A stretch of 64,000 nucleotides of DNA, taken from assembly GCA_024233975.1 (NCBI GenBank), contig JACKOX010000004.1:62001-126000 (forward strand), written 5' to 3'. Both the position numbers and the translations under genes were made by a program. This document shows positions 1 to 8,438 of the stretch, one piece after another. The DNA is from Rhodanobacteraceae bacterium. GTDB lineage: Bacteria; Pseudomonadota; Gammaproteobacteria; Xanthomonadales; Xanthomonadaceae. Position 1 is the stretch's first letter, and each line of letters starts with the position of its first letter. A model generated the notes under the pieces. The model saw only the letters and a list, made by a program, of their open reading frames with translations, had not been told where the DNA came from and did no database searches.

Positions 1-294
1 GTGCATGCCATCGACAACGACGGTGATCTCGCGTCCGCCGTCGTCCAGATGGCGCGCATGTGCGGCCTGCACGTCGTCGCGATCCCAGCTCGACAGGTCC
101 GGCGGGGCTTCCTCGACGCGACTGCTGTCGCCCTCGCGCAGCCGATAATAGTCGCCGAGCCCGGCCGATCCGATCCACGCGGCCGCGCTGGCGCAGCCGC
201 TACAGCACATGGCCCGCGGCTTGCCATCGATGGTTGCGAGGATCGGCGATGCCGGCAGCGGATCGCCGCAGTGATAGCAGCGATCCGTGCTCAC
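1..294 (-). CDS. ccoI: Cation-translocating P-type ATPase CcoI/FixI, N-terminal part (runs off the window)
   Basis: The first 98 codons of a heavy-metal P-type ATPase are visible and the gene continues beyond base 1. The N-terminus shows CYHCGDPLP and then CCSGC, the cysteine-rich start typical of CcoI/FixI, which exports copper across the inner membrane for assembly of the cbb3 oxidase CuB centre. The start is GTG at 294-292. It overlaps the stop codon of the upstream ccoH by four bases (GTGA), the same translational coupling seen through the whole operon. The residues that follow lead into the expected metal-binding (HMA-like) domain, but the ATPase core lies outside the window. The identification rests on the cysteine motifs and on its position as last gene of a ccoNOQP-GHI cluster. 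Confidence 0.88.
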   Translation of the reverse strand, partial: MSTDRCYHCGDPLPASPILATIDGKPRAMCCSGCASAAAWIGSAGLGDYYRLREGDSSRVEEAPPDLSSWDRDDVQAAHARHLDDGGREITVVVDGMH

Positions 295-794
295 TGGCGG
301 TCCAGCGCCGGCGCCAGTTCGACCTCATTGCTGCCGCTGCGCCAGCGACCATGCAGGCGCCAGCGGCCATCCGCCGGGACCAGCTGCAGGCGCCAGTCGT
401 TTTCGGGTAGTTGATCAGGCAGCTGGCCGCGCCAGGCATCGCCATCACGCGTGAGCGCGAGCTGGCGGTCCTCGGCGGCGTCGGTGGGGTGGATCAGCTG
501 CAGCAGGAGCAGCGGGTCGGTCGTTTCCGGCGACAGTTCGATGCTCAGCTCGGCACCATTCCGGTGCAACGTGGCGTGGCGCTGTTCGGCGGCGGCGATA
601 TGGTCCGGGGTCAGGTCGAGCTGCTGGACCTGCGCGGTGCGCCGCACCGGATCGGGAAGGGCGTCGGCGCCACCAGCGCGGATGGCGATGACCAGCGTGC
701 TGATGCCGGCGATCACCGCGGCCAGTGGCAGGCCGACCACCAGCCACAGCAGCGGCTCGCGATGCGCCCTGCGTTCGGTGTCATGGTGGCTCAT
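291..794 (-). CDS. ccoH: FixH/CcoH family cbb3 oxidase assembly protein
   Basis: A 167-residue protein with one strong N-terminal membrane segment (about residues 14-39, LLWLVVGLPLAAVIAGISTL) and a periplasmic domain rich in acidic and aromatic residues, matching the usual length and layout of FixH/CcoH. CcoH is needed for stable assembly of cbb3-type cytochrome c oxidase and is thought to work together with the copper ATPase CcoI. The start codon overlaps the stop of ccoG (ATGA at 791-794), and its own stop overlaps the ccoI start. Sequence conservation in this family is low, so the call relies on topology and on the invariant order ccoG-ccoH-ccoI. Confidence 0.85.
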   Translation of the reverse strand: MSHHDTERRAHREPLLWLVVGLPLAAVIAGISTLVIAIRAGGADALPDPVRRTAQVQQLDLTPDHIAAAEQRHATLHRNGAELSIELSPETTDPLLLLQLIHPTDAAEDRQLALTRDGDAWRGQLPDQLPENDWRLQLVPADGRWRLHGRWRSGSNEVELAPALDRQ

Positions 795-2356
795 TGCGGT
801 GCGAAGAAGGCGCTGTCTTCTTCGCGCAGCAGCTGGTCGTCAGCGCCTAGCACACGGAATCGGATCGGCTGTCGGCCATGCACGGCGCCGGGTGCTGTGC
901 GCAGGATCAGGCCCAGGCTGCGCACCGACTCGGCGTCGAGCTGCAGCGGCGACGGATCGTTGGCCAGCTGAATGGCCGGATTGCCTTCCACTTCGATGCG
1001 ATAGGTCTGCGCCTGCTGGGTCTTGTTGATCAGCTTCACCGTGTAGACGTTCTCGATGCCGTCGACGGTCTCGCGGTACAGCGCATTGCGGTCACGCAAC
1101 ACGTCGACGATCAGCGGCGAGCGATTGAGCACGCCCCAGGTCCAGGCGCCGAGCAGTGCGCACAGCAGCAGGCCATAGACGATCACCCGCGGACGCAGGA
1201 TGTGACGCGGTTTGCCATCCATGGCGTTCTGCGTGGTGTAGCGGATCAGCCCGTGCGGGTAGCCGACCTTGTCCATGACCTCGTCACAGGCATCGATGCA
1301 GGCGCCGCAGGCGATGCACTCGTACTGCAGGCCGTTGCGGATATCGATGCCGGTGGGACAGACCTGCACGCAGATCGTGCAGTCGATGCAGTCGCCGAGG
1401 TCTTCGGGCTGTCGCGTCGCCGGTTCGTCCACCGGTGGTTCGTCGTGGCGCAGCGGGCTGTCGAGATCGACCAGGCCGGTGCTGACCTTGGAATGCAGTG
1501 CGCTGTGTTTCCCCAGGCCGCGGCGATAGGCGTTGACCACCTCGGCCTCGGCGCGACTCTGCGGGAGCAGGCCACGGGCACGCTCCAGCACGCTGGCCAG
1601 GCCGCGCTTGCGCGGTCCGCGCGGTTCGCCACGCATCGGGTCGTAGGCGATGATCAGCGTGTTGCGGTCGAACATGGCGCCCTGGAAGCGCGCATACGGG
1701 CACATGTACTTGCAGACCTGCTCGCGCAGCACCCCGGCGTTGCCCCAGGTGGCCAGCGAGTAGAACAGCACCCAGAAGGTTTCCCAGCCGCCCAAGTCGA
1801 ACGGCAGCAGGCGTGCGCCAAGGTCGCGGATCGGGGTGAAGAAACCGACGAAGGTGAAGCCGGTCCACAGCGCGAAAATCAGCCAGATGACGTGCTTGCT
1901 GCTCTTGCGGCGCAGCTTGTTCCACGACCACGGCGCGGCGTCCAGCTTCATGCGCTGGGCGCGATCACCCTCGGTCCACTTCTCCATCCACAGGAAGACT
2001 TCCGTCCACACCGTCTGCGGGCAGGCGTAGCCGCACCAGAGGCGGCCGGCCAGCGCGGTGAAGAAGAACAGCGACAGTCCCGCCATCATCAGCAGCAGGG
2101 CGAGGAAGATGAAATCCTGCGGCCAGAAGTTCAGACCGAAGATGTAGAACTTGCGGGCGGGCAGGTCGAACAGCACCGCCTGGCGGCCATCCCAGCTCAG
2201 CCACGGGAACAGGTAGTACATGCCCAGCAGCCAGAACACCGCCAGCGTGCGCAGGCGCTGGAAGCGGCCGTTGACGCTGCGCGGATAGACCTTTTTTTCC
2301 GCCTCGTAGAAACCGCCGGGCTTCTCGACGAGGGTGCTGTCGATGATTTTGCCCAT
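791..2356 (-). CDS. ccoG: Cytochrome c oxidase accessory protein CcoG (RdxA/FixG family)
   Basis: A 521-residue membrane iron-sulfur protein. It has several N-terminal membrane segments, the CGYACPQTVW and CKYMCPYARFQ motifs, and then two ferredoxin-type clusters (CIDCTICVQVCP and CIACGACIDAC). The C-terminal third carries another membrane segment (about residues 388-410) and a periplasmic Ig-like FixG domain. CcoG is a copper reductase (Cu2+ to Cu+) in the cytoplasmic membrane that supports cbb3 oxidase maturation. It follows the small 97-codon gene by 3 bp and overlaps ccoH by 4 bp. Length and motif order are those of complete family members, with no sign of damage. Confidence 0.95.
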   Translation of the reverse strand: MGKIIDSTLVEKPGGFYEAEKKVYPRSVNGRFQRLRTLAVFWLLGMYYLFPWLSWDGRQAVLFDLPARKFYIFGLNFWPQDFIFLALLLMMAGLSLFFFTALAGRLWCGYACPQTVWTEVFLWMEKWTEGDRAQRMKLDAAPWSWNKLRRKSSKHVIWLIFALWTGFTFVGFFTPIRDLGARLLPFDLGGWETFWVLFYSLATWGNAGVLREQVCKYMCPYARFQGAMFDRNTLIIAYDPMRGEPRGPRKRGLASVLERARGLLPQSRAEAEVVNAYRRGLGKHSALHSKVSTGLVDLDSPLRHDEPPVDEPATRQPEDLGDCIDCTICVQVCPTGIDIRNGLQYECIACGACIDACDEVMDKVGYPHGLIRYTTQNAMDGKPRHILRPRVIVYGLLLCALLGAWTWGVLNRSPLIVDVLRDRNALYRETVDGIENVYTVKLINKTQQAQTYRIEVEGNPAIQLANDPSPLQLDAESVRSLGLILRTAPGAVHGRQPIRFRVLGADDQLLREEDSAFFAPQ

Positions 2357-2359
2357 GCG

Positions 2360-2653
2360 TCAGGAGTTGCCGCCTGGCGGTCGATTGAAGCGGCTGGCGG
2401 GTCGCAGCAGGATCCAGGTGAAGGTGCAGGCGCTGGCCGTGGCCAGCCAGAACATGAAGAAACCGATGGTGTAGCCGAGGCCGCGGCTGATTTCCACGTC
2501 GGGGAAGGTCATGTCACGCAGCTGCAGCGGGTCGACGAAGGCGAAGAACACCATGGTCGCAACGCCGGCGGCGAAGAACGACGGCCACAGGATCGCCCCG
2601 AGCCGCTGCGAGAGCGGCCGGGGAGGATGATCGAATGGCGCGGCTGCGTTCAC
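2360..2653 (-). CDS. Small two-helix membrane protein of the cbb3 operon, function unknown
   Basis: A 97-residue protein inserted between ccoP and ccoG. Its start overlaps the ccoP stop (ATGA, 2650-2653) and ccoG begins 3 bp downstream, so it is certainly co-translated with the oxidase genes. Two hydrophobic segments are visible (about residues 20-41, ILWPSFFAAGVATMVFFAF, and 60-84, GYTIGFFMFWLATASACTF), with a short charged loop between them and proline-rich ends. It is not CcoS, which normally lies after ccoI. I do not recognise a named family. By position it may be an extra subunit or assembly factor of the oxidase, but that is inference from context only. Confidence 0.8.
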   Translation of the reverse strand: MNAAAPFDHPPRPLSQRLGAILWPSFFAAGVATMVFFAFVDPLQLRDMTFPDVEISRGLGYTIGFFMFWLATASACTFTWILLRPASRFNRPPGGNS

Positions 2654-3567
2654 TGTACGCCCGATGCTCCGTCGTCCTTGCCGTGGGACAGCGAGTAGAC
2701 GTAGGCGGCTGCCATGCGAGCGCGGGTTTCGCCGAGGATGGGGCCGTGTGCCGGCATGTTTCCGTTGCGTCCATTCACGATGCCTTCGCGAATGGTGTCA
2801 AAGTCGCTGCCGTACAGCCAGTAGTCGTCGGTGAGGTCGGGTGCGCCGAGCGCCATGTTGCCCTTGCCATCGGGGCCGTGGCAGGCGGCGCAGATGCCGG
2901 CAAAGCGTGTCTTTCCGGCCGCTGCCAGCGCCGGATCCACCTTCTGTCCGGTCAGCGACTGCACATACACGGCCACTTCGGTCACGCCGGCATCACCGCC
3001 AACGGCGGCGGCCAGTGGTGGCATTGCCGCGGTGCGGCCGTTCATCACCGTCTGCTCGATCTGCTGCGGCGTGCCGCCCCAGTGCCAGATGTCGTCGGTC
3101 AGGTTGGGGAAACCCTTGGCACCGCGTGCGTCCGATCCGTGGCAGGTGGAGCAGTAGTTGCCGAACACCGAACGCCCGATGCGCAGTGCATCCGGATCCT
3201 TGGCGATCTGGTCGATGCTCATGCCGTCGAATCGGGCGAAGGTCGCTGCCAGTCGCTGGTCCGCTTCATCCTGGTCCGCCTTCAGTTCCTTGGCGGAGGT
3301 CCAGCCGGAGCTGCCCGCATAGTTGCCGAAGCCGGGATACCAGTACAGGTAGGCGATGCTGAAGATGATCGTCAGGTAGAACAGGATGATCCACCAGCGC
3401 GGCATCGGCTTGTTGTATTCGGTGATATCGCCATCCCAGACGTGGCTGGTGTCGGTGGGCGCCGGGTCGCCGGGGCGGCGTTTGCCGGTCCACCACAGCA
3501 GCCAGACGCAGCCGACCACGTTGAGCACGACGATGGCGATCACATACCAGGACCATGCATTGCTCAT
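2650..3567 (-). CDS. ccoP: cbb3-type cytochrome c oxidase diheme subunit CcoP (subunit III)
   Basis: A 305-residue membrane-anchored diheme cytochrome c. It has two N-terminal membrane segments (about 5-26 and 57-77) separated by the conserved stretch with THVWDGDI-type character (here SHVWDGDITEYNKPMPRWW). The two heme c sites are CSTCH at 139-143 and CAACH at 226-230. Methionines in AMPPL and NMPAH are the likely distal axial ligands. CcoP passes electrons from soluble cytochromes to CcoO/CcoN. The start codon overlaps the ccoQ stop by four bases (3564-3567). Confidence 0.97.
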   Translation of the reverse strand: MSNAWSWYVIAIVVLNVVGCVWLLWWTGKRRPGDPAPTDTSHVWDGDITEYNKPMPRWWIILFYLTIIFSIAYLYWYPGFGNYAGSSGWTSAKELKADQDEADQRLAATFARFDGMSIDQIAKDPDALRIGRSVFGNYCSTCHGSDARGAKGFPNLTDDIWHWGGTPQQIEQTVMNGRTAAMPPLAAAVGGDAGVTEVAVYVQSLTGQKVDPALAAAGKTRFAGICAACHGPDGKGNMALGAPDLTDDYWLYGSDFDTIREGIVNGRNGNMPAHGPILGETRARMAAAYVYSLSHGKDDGASGVQ

Positions 3568-3743
3568 GACAGACCCTCGCGCTTGTCAGTGTTTCTTGGG
3601 GGCAGGGCTTCGTCGTCCAGGGGCAGTCTTGCCGCGGCGTCGAAGTCGGGCTTGCGCTTGGCGCTCCAGGCCCAGATCCAGCCGCCGATGAAGGTGACGA
3701 TCAGGATGGCGGTCACCACGCCGGAGATGACTCCGCTGTCCAT
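3564..3743 (-). CDS. ccoQ: cbb3-type oxidase small subunit CcoQ/FixQ
   Basis: A 59-codon gene that fills the gap between ccoO and ccoP exactly. The translated product begins MDSGVISGVVTAILIVTFIG, one membrane helix, followed by WIWAWSAKRKPDFDAAARLP, a motif typical of CcoQ (basic stretch then DFD and acidic tail). ccoO ends 1 bp before the start, and the stop TGA overlaps the ccoP ATG. CcoQ stabilises the association of CcoP with the CcoNO core. Length, motif and place in the operon agree. Confidence 0.93.
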   Translation of the reverse strand: MDSGVISGVVTAILIVTFIGGWIWAWSAKRKPDFDAAARLPLDDEALPPRNTDKREGLS

Positions 3744-3744
3744 G

Positions 3745-4362
3745 TCACTCGCCTCCTCGCGGTGCGTGACGGCCCAGGCCCTGCAGATAGGCGATCAGGG
3801 CGTCCATTTCGGTCTTGCCGGCCACGGCATCGGGGACGCCGGCAACATCCTCGTCGCTGTACGGGTCGCCCAGCGTGCGCAGGCCTTCCATGTGGCGGCG
3901 CAGCTTGGTCGCGTCGATGCCGCTTTCCTCAAGCCACGGGAAGCCCGGCATGTTCGATTCCGGCACCACGTCGCGCGGATTGATCAGGTGGACGCGATGC
4001 CAGTCATCCGAATAGCGACCGCCAACGCGGGCCAGGTCCGGACCAGTGCGCTTGCTGCCCCACTGGAACGGGCGGTCGTAGACCGACTCGCCAGCCAGCG
4101 AATAATGGCCGTAGCGTTCGGTTTCGAAGCGCAGCGTGCGCACCATCTGCGAATGGCAGTTGTAGCAGCCTTCGCGGACGTAGATGTCGCGCCCGGCCAG
4201 TTCCAGCGCTGGGTAGGGCTCGACGCCGGGCAGCGGTTCCACCGCTTCGGCCTGGTACATCAGCGGGACGATCTCGGCGAGACCACCGAAACTCACCGCC
4301 ACTGCGATGAGTACCGCCATCAGGCCGACGTTCTTTTCGACTTTTTCGTGTGCGAGTGCCAT
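3745..4362 (-). CDS. ccoO: cbb3-type cytochrome c oxidase monoheme subunit CcoO (subunit II)
   Basis: A 205-residue protein with one N-terminal membrane anchor (about residues 12-35) and a periplasmic monoheme cytochrome c domain. The heme site is CYNCH at 66-70, in the family-typical context YVREGCYNCHSQMVR. Further conserved stretches are RTGPDLARVGGRYSDDWH and MPGFPWL, the latter with the axial methionine. The protein is complete compared with known CcoO (about 200 residues). It follows ccoN by 10 bp and precedes ccoQ by 1 bp. Confidence 0.97.
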   Translation of the reverse strand: MALAHEKVEKNVGLMAVLIAVAVSFGGLAEIVPLMYQAEAVEPLPGVEPYPALELAGRDIYVREGCYNCHSQMVRTLRFETERYGHYSLAGESVYDRPFQWGSKRTGPDLARVGGRYSDDWHRVHLINPRDVVPESNMPGFPWLEESGIDATKLRRHMEGLRTLGDPYSDEDVAGVPDAVAGKTEMDALIAYLQGLGRHAPRGGE

Positions 4363-4372
4363 GGTCGGTTCC

Positions 4373-5815
4373 TCAGGCGTGGGCCGGCTCGGCGGGCGGC
4401 AGTACCGGGACGGGCTCGGTGGATGCAGCCTGCTGCCAGGTTTTCCAGGTGTTCCAGGCCATGATCAGCATGCCGCTCAGGATCATCACGCCGCCAAGGA
4501 ATCGCCCGAGGTAGTACGGGTAGGTAGCCTTCAGGGACTCGACGAAGGTGTAGGTCAGGGTGCCGTCGTCATCCGTGGCGCGCCACATCAGGCCCTGCAT
4601 TACGCCGGCGATCCACATCGCGGCGATGTAGAACACCACGCCGATGGTGTGAATCCAGAAGTGGGTGTCGACCAGTCGCACCGACCACATTTCCTTGAGG
4701 CCGAGCAGGCGCGGCAGCATGGCGTAGGTGGAGCCGATGGTGATCATCGCCACCCAGCCCAGTGCGCCGGAATGCACGTGGCCGATGGTCCAGTCGGTGT
4801 AGTGCGACAGCGAATTGACCGTCTTGATCGACATCATCGGGCCTTCAAACGTGCTCATCATGTAGAAGCTGATGGAGACGATCAGGAACTTGATGATTGG
4901 ATCGGTGCGCAGCTTGTACCAGGCGCCGGACAGGGTCATCACGCCGTTGATCGCGCCACCCCAGCTGGGCGCCAGCAGGATCAGCGAGAACACCATGCCG
5001 AGGCTCTGCGCCCAGTCGGGCAGGGCGGTGTACTGCAGGTGATGCGGGCCGGCCCACATGTAGATGGCGATCAGCGCCCAGAAGTGCACGATCGACAGCC
5101 GGTAGGAGTAGATCGGGCGACCAACCTGCTTCGGCACGTAGTAGTACATCATCCCGAGGAAGCCGGCGGTGAGGAAGAAGCCCACCGCGTTGTGGCCGTA
5201 CCACCATTGCACCATGGCATCGACGGCACCGCTATATACCGGATAGGACTTGGTCAGGCCCACCGGAATCGCGATGTTGTTGACGATGTGCAGTAGCGCG
5301 ATGGTGATGATGAAGGCGCCGTAAAACCAGTTGGCCACATAGATGTGCTTCACCCGGCGCTTGGCGATGGTGCCGAAGAACACCACGGCGTAGGACACCC
5401 AGACGGCGGTGATCAGCAGGTCGATCGGCCACTCCAGTTCGGCATATTCCTTGCTCTGGGTGATGCCCAGCGGCAGGGTGATCGCGGCCAGCACGATCAC
5501 CGCCTGCCAGCCCCAGAACACGAAAGCCGCCAGCTTGTCGGAGATCAGCCGGGCATGGCTGGTGCGCTGGACCACATACAGGCTGGTGCCGATCAGCGCG
5601 GAACCACCGAAGGCGAAGATCACCGCGTTGGTGTGCAGTGGGCGCAGACGACCGTAGCTCAGCCACGGGATGTCGAAATTCAGCGACGGCCAGTACAGCT
5701 GCGCGGCGATGTACACGCCGACCAGCATGCCGACGATGCCCCAGACCACCGTCATCACGGTGAACTGGCGGACGACACGGTCGTTGTAGAACTCCTGGAT
5801 GCGTAATGCGGACAT
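4373..5815 (-). CDS. ccoN: cbb3-type cytochrome c oxidase catalytic subunit CcoN (subunit I)
   Basis: A 480-residue polytopic heme-copper oxidase subunit with about 12 membrane segments. Conserved histidines are visible in RPLHTNAVIFAFGG (low-spin heme ligand), WWYGHNAVGFFLTAGFLG (CuB ligand and cross-linked Tyr region), WAGPHHLQY (CuB ligands) and DWTIGHVHSGALGW (heme ligands). It reduces O2 to water with high affinity and is used under microoxic conditions. It is the first gene of the operon; a weak purine-rich ribosome site (GGGAAAG) precedes the ATG. An FNR-type operator lies 77 bp upstream. Confidence 0.97.
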   Translation of the reverse strand: MSALRIQEFYNDRVVRQFTVMTVVWGIVGMLVGVYIAAQLYWPSLNFDIPWLSYGRLRPLHTNAVIFAFGGSALIGTSLYVVQRTSHARLISDKLAAFVFWGWQAVIVLAAITLPLGITQSKEYAELEWPIDLLITAVWVSYAVVFFGTIAKRRVKHIYVANWFYGAFIITIALLHIVNNIAIPVGLTKSYPVYSGAVDAMVQWWYGHNAVGFFLTAGFLGMMYYYVPKQVGRPIYSYRLSIVHFWALIAIYMWAGPHHLQYTALPDWAQSLGMVFSLILLAPSWGGAINGVMTLSGAWYKLRTDPIIKFLIVSISFYMMSTFEGPMMSIKTVNSLSHYTDWTIGHVHSGALGWVAMITIGSTYAMLPRLLGLKEMWSVRLVDTHFWIHTIGVVFYIAAMWIAGVMQGLMWRATDDDGTLTYTFVESLKATYPYYLGRFLGGVMILSGMLIMAWNTWKTWQQAASTEPVPVLPPAEPAHA

Positions 5816-5856
5816 TGGCTTTCCCGGCGCAGGGTGTGTCGAGTGTCACGGATGGT

Positions 5857-5905
5857 CGGGGCATAGGATATTCGACAATCGCGATGTCTTCTTGACCTCG
5901 ATCAA
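5857..5905 (-). promoter_or_regulatory. FNR/Anr-type activator box and probable class II promoter of the cco operon
   Basis: The 14-mer at 5892-5905 reads TTGACCTCGATCAA on the plus strand, matching the FNR/Anr consensus TTGAT-N4-ATCAA at 9 of 10 positions. Reading toward ccoN on the minus strand, a TATCCT hexamer at 5870-5865 could be the -10 element. With a transcription start near 5857 the box would be centred close to -41.5, the classical spacing for FNR-activated promoters. Oxygen-sensitive control of cbb3 operons by FNR-type regulators is well established. The exact start site is inferred. Confidence 0.75.
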
Positions 5906-6022
5906 GCGCCGCCCTGTGGACGACTGGTTGCAGGCCATGTCGTTACCGTCATCCGGATGACTGGAAGAGTCGCTTCGGTGACGGCGGTGGATACTTGTCG
6001 AGAGTTGCCATAGGCTGCCGCG

Positions 6023-7273
6023 ATGGACAAAACACTGAACGCCAATACGGCGCTGATCACCGACGATACCGTCGTACTGGGGCTTCTCGCGGTCGCACTG
6101 GGCGCGGTCTTCTGGACCTCCTCGCGCCCTGACGGCTTCTGGAAGAAGTTCTACACCTACATCCCGGCACTGCTGCTCTGCTACTTCATTCCTGCGCTGT
6201 TCAACAGCACCGGGCTGATCGACGGCAACAAGAGTGGTCTGTACCCGATGGCGCGCGACTACCTGCTGCCGACGGCGCTGGTTCTATTGACGCTGTCTAT
6301 CGATTTCGAGGGTATCCGCCGCATGGGCTGGCGGGCGATCTTCATGTTCTTTGCCGGCACGGTTGGCGTGATGTTCGGCGCGGTGCTGGCCTTCGGCCTT
6401 TTCGAGATCATCTCGCCCGCGACCGTCGCCGGTGACACCTGGCGCGGCATGACCACGGTGGCTGGCAGCTGGATCGGCGGAGGCGCCAATCAGGCGGCGA
6501 TGAAGGAAGTGTTCGAAGTCGACGCCGACCTGTTCGGCCAGTTCGTCGCGGTGGACGTGATCGTCGCCAACGTCTGGATGGCGGTGATCCTGTTCCTCGC
6601 CGGTCGCGCCGAGGCTTTTGATCGCTGGACCGGCGCCGACACCCGCGCGATCGACGACATGAAACGCCGCATCCAGGATTTCGAGGCCCAGCACGCGCGC
6701 ATCCCGACGCTGTCCGACCTGATGGTGATCCTCGCCGTCGGCCTCACTGCCACCGGGCTCTCGCACGCCATCGGCAAACCGCTGGCGGCGTGGATCGGCG
6801 AGGTGGCGCCGGAACTGTCGAAGTACAGCCTGACCTCGGGCTTCTTCTGGGTGGTGGTGATTGCCACCACCATTGGCCTGCTGTTGAGCTTCAGCCGCGC
6901 GCGCCTGCTTGAGGGTGCCGGCGCATCGAAGATCGGCTCCGCAGCGCTTTACGTGCTGGTGGCCACCATCGGCATGCACATGGACATCGGCGCCTTGTTC
7001 GATCGTCCGCGTCTGTTTGCGCTGGGTTTCTGCTGGATCGCCGTCCACGCGCTGATCATGCTGGCGCTGGCCAAGCTGATCCGCGCGCCGCTGTTCTTCA
7101 TGGCGGTGGGCTCGCAGGCCAACATCGGCGGCGCCGCCAGCGCCCCTGTCGTTGCCAGCGCCTTCCACCCCACGCTTGCTCCGGTCGGCGTGCTGATGGC
7201 GGTGGTCGGCTACGCCGCCGGCACCTACTGCGCCTACCTCACCGGCCTGATGCTGCAGGCGATGGCGGGCTGA
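6023..7273 (+). CDS. DUF819 family polytopic membrane protein (YjcL-like)
   Basis: A 416-residue inner-membrane protein with about ten hydrophobic segments. Typical DUF819 stretches are visible, including GSWIGGGANQAAMKE, VDVIVANVWMA, LVATIGMHMDI and, near the end, GSQANIGGAASAPVVASAFHP. The internal similarity of the GGGANQAA and ANIGGAASAP regions suggests an inverted-repeat transporter fold, but no substrate is established for the family. The gene runs divergently from ccoN with about 200 bp between them. No good ribosome site is visible before the chosen ATG. Its last 35 bp overlap the end of the convergent LuxR gene. Confidence 0.85.
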   Translation: MDKTLNANTALITDDTVVLGLLAVALGAVFWTSSRPDGFWKKFYTYIPALLLCYFIPALFNSTGLIDGNKSGLYPMARDYLLPTALVLLTLSIDFEGIRRMGWRAIFMFFAGTVGVMFGAVLAFGLFEIISPATVAGDTWRGMTTVAGSWIGGGANQAAMKEVFEVDADLFGQFVAVDVIVANVWMAVILFLAGRAEAFDRWTGADTRAIDDMKRRIQDFEAQHARIPTLSDLMVILAVGLTATGLSHAIGKPLAAWIGEVAPELSKYSLTSGFFWVVVIATTIGLLLSFSRARLLEGAGASKIGSAALYVLVATIGMHMDIGALFDRPRLFALGFCWIAVHALIMLALAKLIRAPLFFMAVGSQANIGGAASAPVVASAFHPTLAPVGVLMAVVGYAAGTYCAYLTGLMLQAMAG

Positions 7274-8438
7274 GCGCAGGGTCGTCGACCGGACCCGAAA
7301 CCGATCCGTTCGACAGCTGGAGCCGTGCGGCCGGCGGCGTCGCTTCCCGCAGCTTGAGCAGCAGCATCGCCTGACGCCGGCAGTCGGTCTTCGTCATCAT
7401 CCGCTTGATGTGGTGGCGCACGGTGTCCGTGCGCACCCCTTGGTGGCGCGCGATCTGCTCGGCATCCATGCCCTGCAGCATGGCCACCGCGACCCGGCGC
7501 TCTGCGGCAGTGAATCCGAACAGGGCCTCGAAGGGAATGGCTTCGGCAATAGCCGCGCCGATACGCGGCGGCGGTCTTACCATCACCGCACAGCAGGGTT
7601 CGCCTGCCTTGCGTCCGGGATCTAGCGACAGGATCGAAGCCAGTTGTGGCGAGCCCATGTCTCCCGTGGACACCACGGTATGCAGCGACCCCGCCAGTTC
7701 ACGTTCGCCCCGGCAGATCTGCTGCAGGATGTCGTCGCCGTTGCCATCTTCCAGTCGCAGCCGATCACCGCTGGCGATCATCGAATGGCTGCGCTCAAGC
7801 CGTTCGGCGACGTCATTGCGGAACAGGGTGCGACCCTCGGCATCCACCAACCACAGCGCATCTGCCGTGGTGCGTCCGGTCGCCGACAGCGCTTTTTCCA
7901 GTTTCATCCGCTGTTCGGCATGCACGCGATGACGCAGAGCACCCACTGAAACCTGGATCAGACGGGAAAAAACTTCACCAGCGTTGTCATCGAGCCGGCT
8001 GCCCCGTGGTGCAAGAAAGCTGAAGCTGGCCACCAGCCCTGGTTCGATCTCGCGACAGGCCAGCAGGCCGCTTGCCAGATCCCCGTGGCGTTGCCAGTAG
8101 CGTTCGTAGAACTCGCTACGGGCAAAACTCTCCGGGTTGATCAGGTCTTCGAATCGCTGAGGATTCTTCTGTGTTAGCAGCCGGCGAAGCATTTCCGGTG
8201 TTGCCAGCGGGCTCATCGCCGCAAATTCATCGACGTATTCGCGGATCAATGCTTCATCGGAAGCGACACCGAAAACGATGGTGTTGTCTGGCGGCGTGCC
8301 TTGGCGCAGCAGCATGCCAACCCGGACGTCGCCGAAGTGGGTAGCAAACGCCCCATAGGCCTGCTGCCAGGCGGCATCATGTAGCGGCGCATCGTGCAGG
8401 CGGAGAAGGTGGTCGAAAGGCTGGAGATTGGAGGGCAT
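7239..8438 (-). CDS. LuxR-type transcriptional regulator with C-terminal helix-turn-helix
   Basis: A 399-residue protein. The ATG at 8438 is chosen; the open frame continues upstream to 8927 but that extension is low-complexity and lacks a credible start. The C-terminal domain (about residues 300-360) reads FGFTAAERRVAVAMLQGMDAEQIA followed by GVRTDTVRHHIKRMMTKTDC, the classic GerE/LuxR helix-turn-helix. The N-terminal 290 residues show no motif I can name and could hold a PAS- or GAF-like sensor. A proline-rich tail follows the helix-turn-helix. Its target is unknown. It is transcribed divergently from the DUF1566/giant-protein locus, so local control is possible but unproven. Confidence 0.83.
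   Translation of the reverse strand: MPSNLQPFDHLLRLHDAPLHDAAWQQAYGAFATHFGDVRVGMLLRQGTPPDNTIVFGVASDEALIREYVDEFAAMSPLATPEMLRRLLTQKNPQRFEDLINPESFARSEFYERYWQRHGDLASGLLACREIEPGLVASFSFLAPRGSRLDDNAGEVFSRLIQVSVGALRHRVHAEQRMKLEKALSATGRTTADALWLVDAEGRTLFRNDVAERLERSHSMIASGDRLRLEDGNGDDILQQICRGERELAGSLHTVVSTGDMGSPQLASILSLDPGRKAGEPCCAVMVRPPPRIGAAIAEAIPFEALFGFTAAERRVAVAMLQGMDAEQIARHQGVRTDTVRHHIKRMMTKTDCRRQAMLLLKLREATPPAARLQLSNGSVSGPVDDPALSPPSPAASGR

Noticed and set aside
878..2698. 606-codon plus-strand open frame across ccoG
   Set aside because: It is the antisense shadow of the cco operon; composition is His/Ala/Gly/Arg-rich with no recognisable domain, while ccoG and its neighbours on the minus strand are certain.
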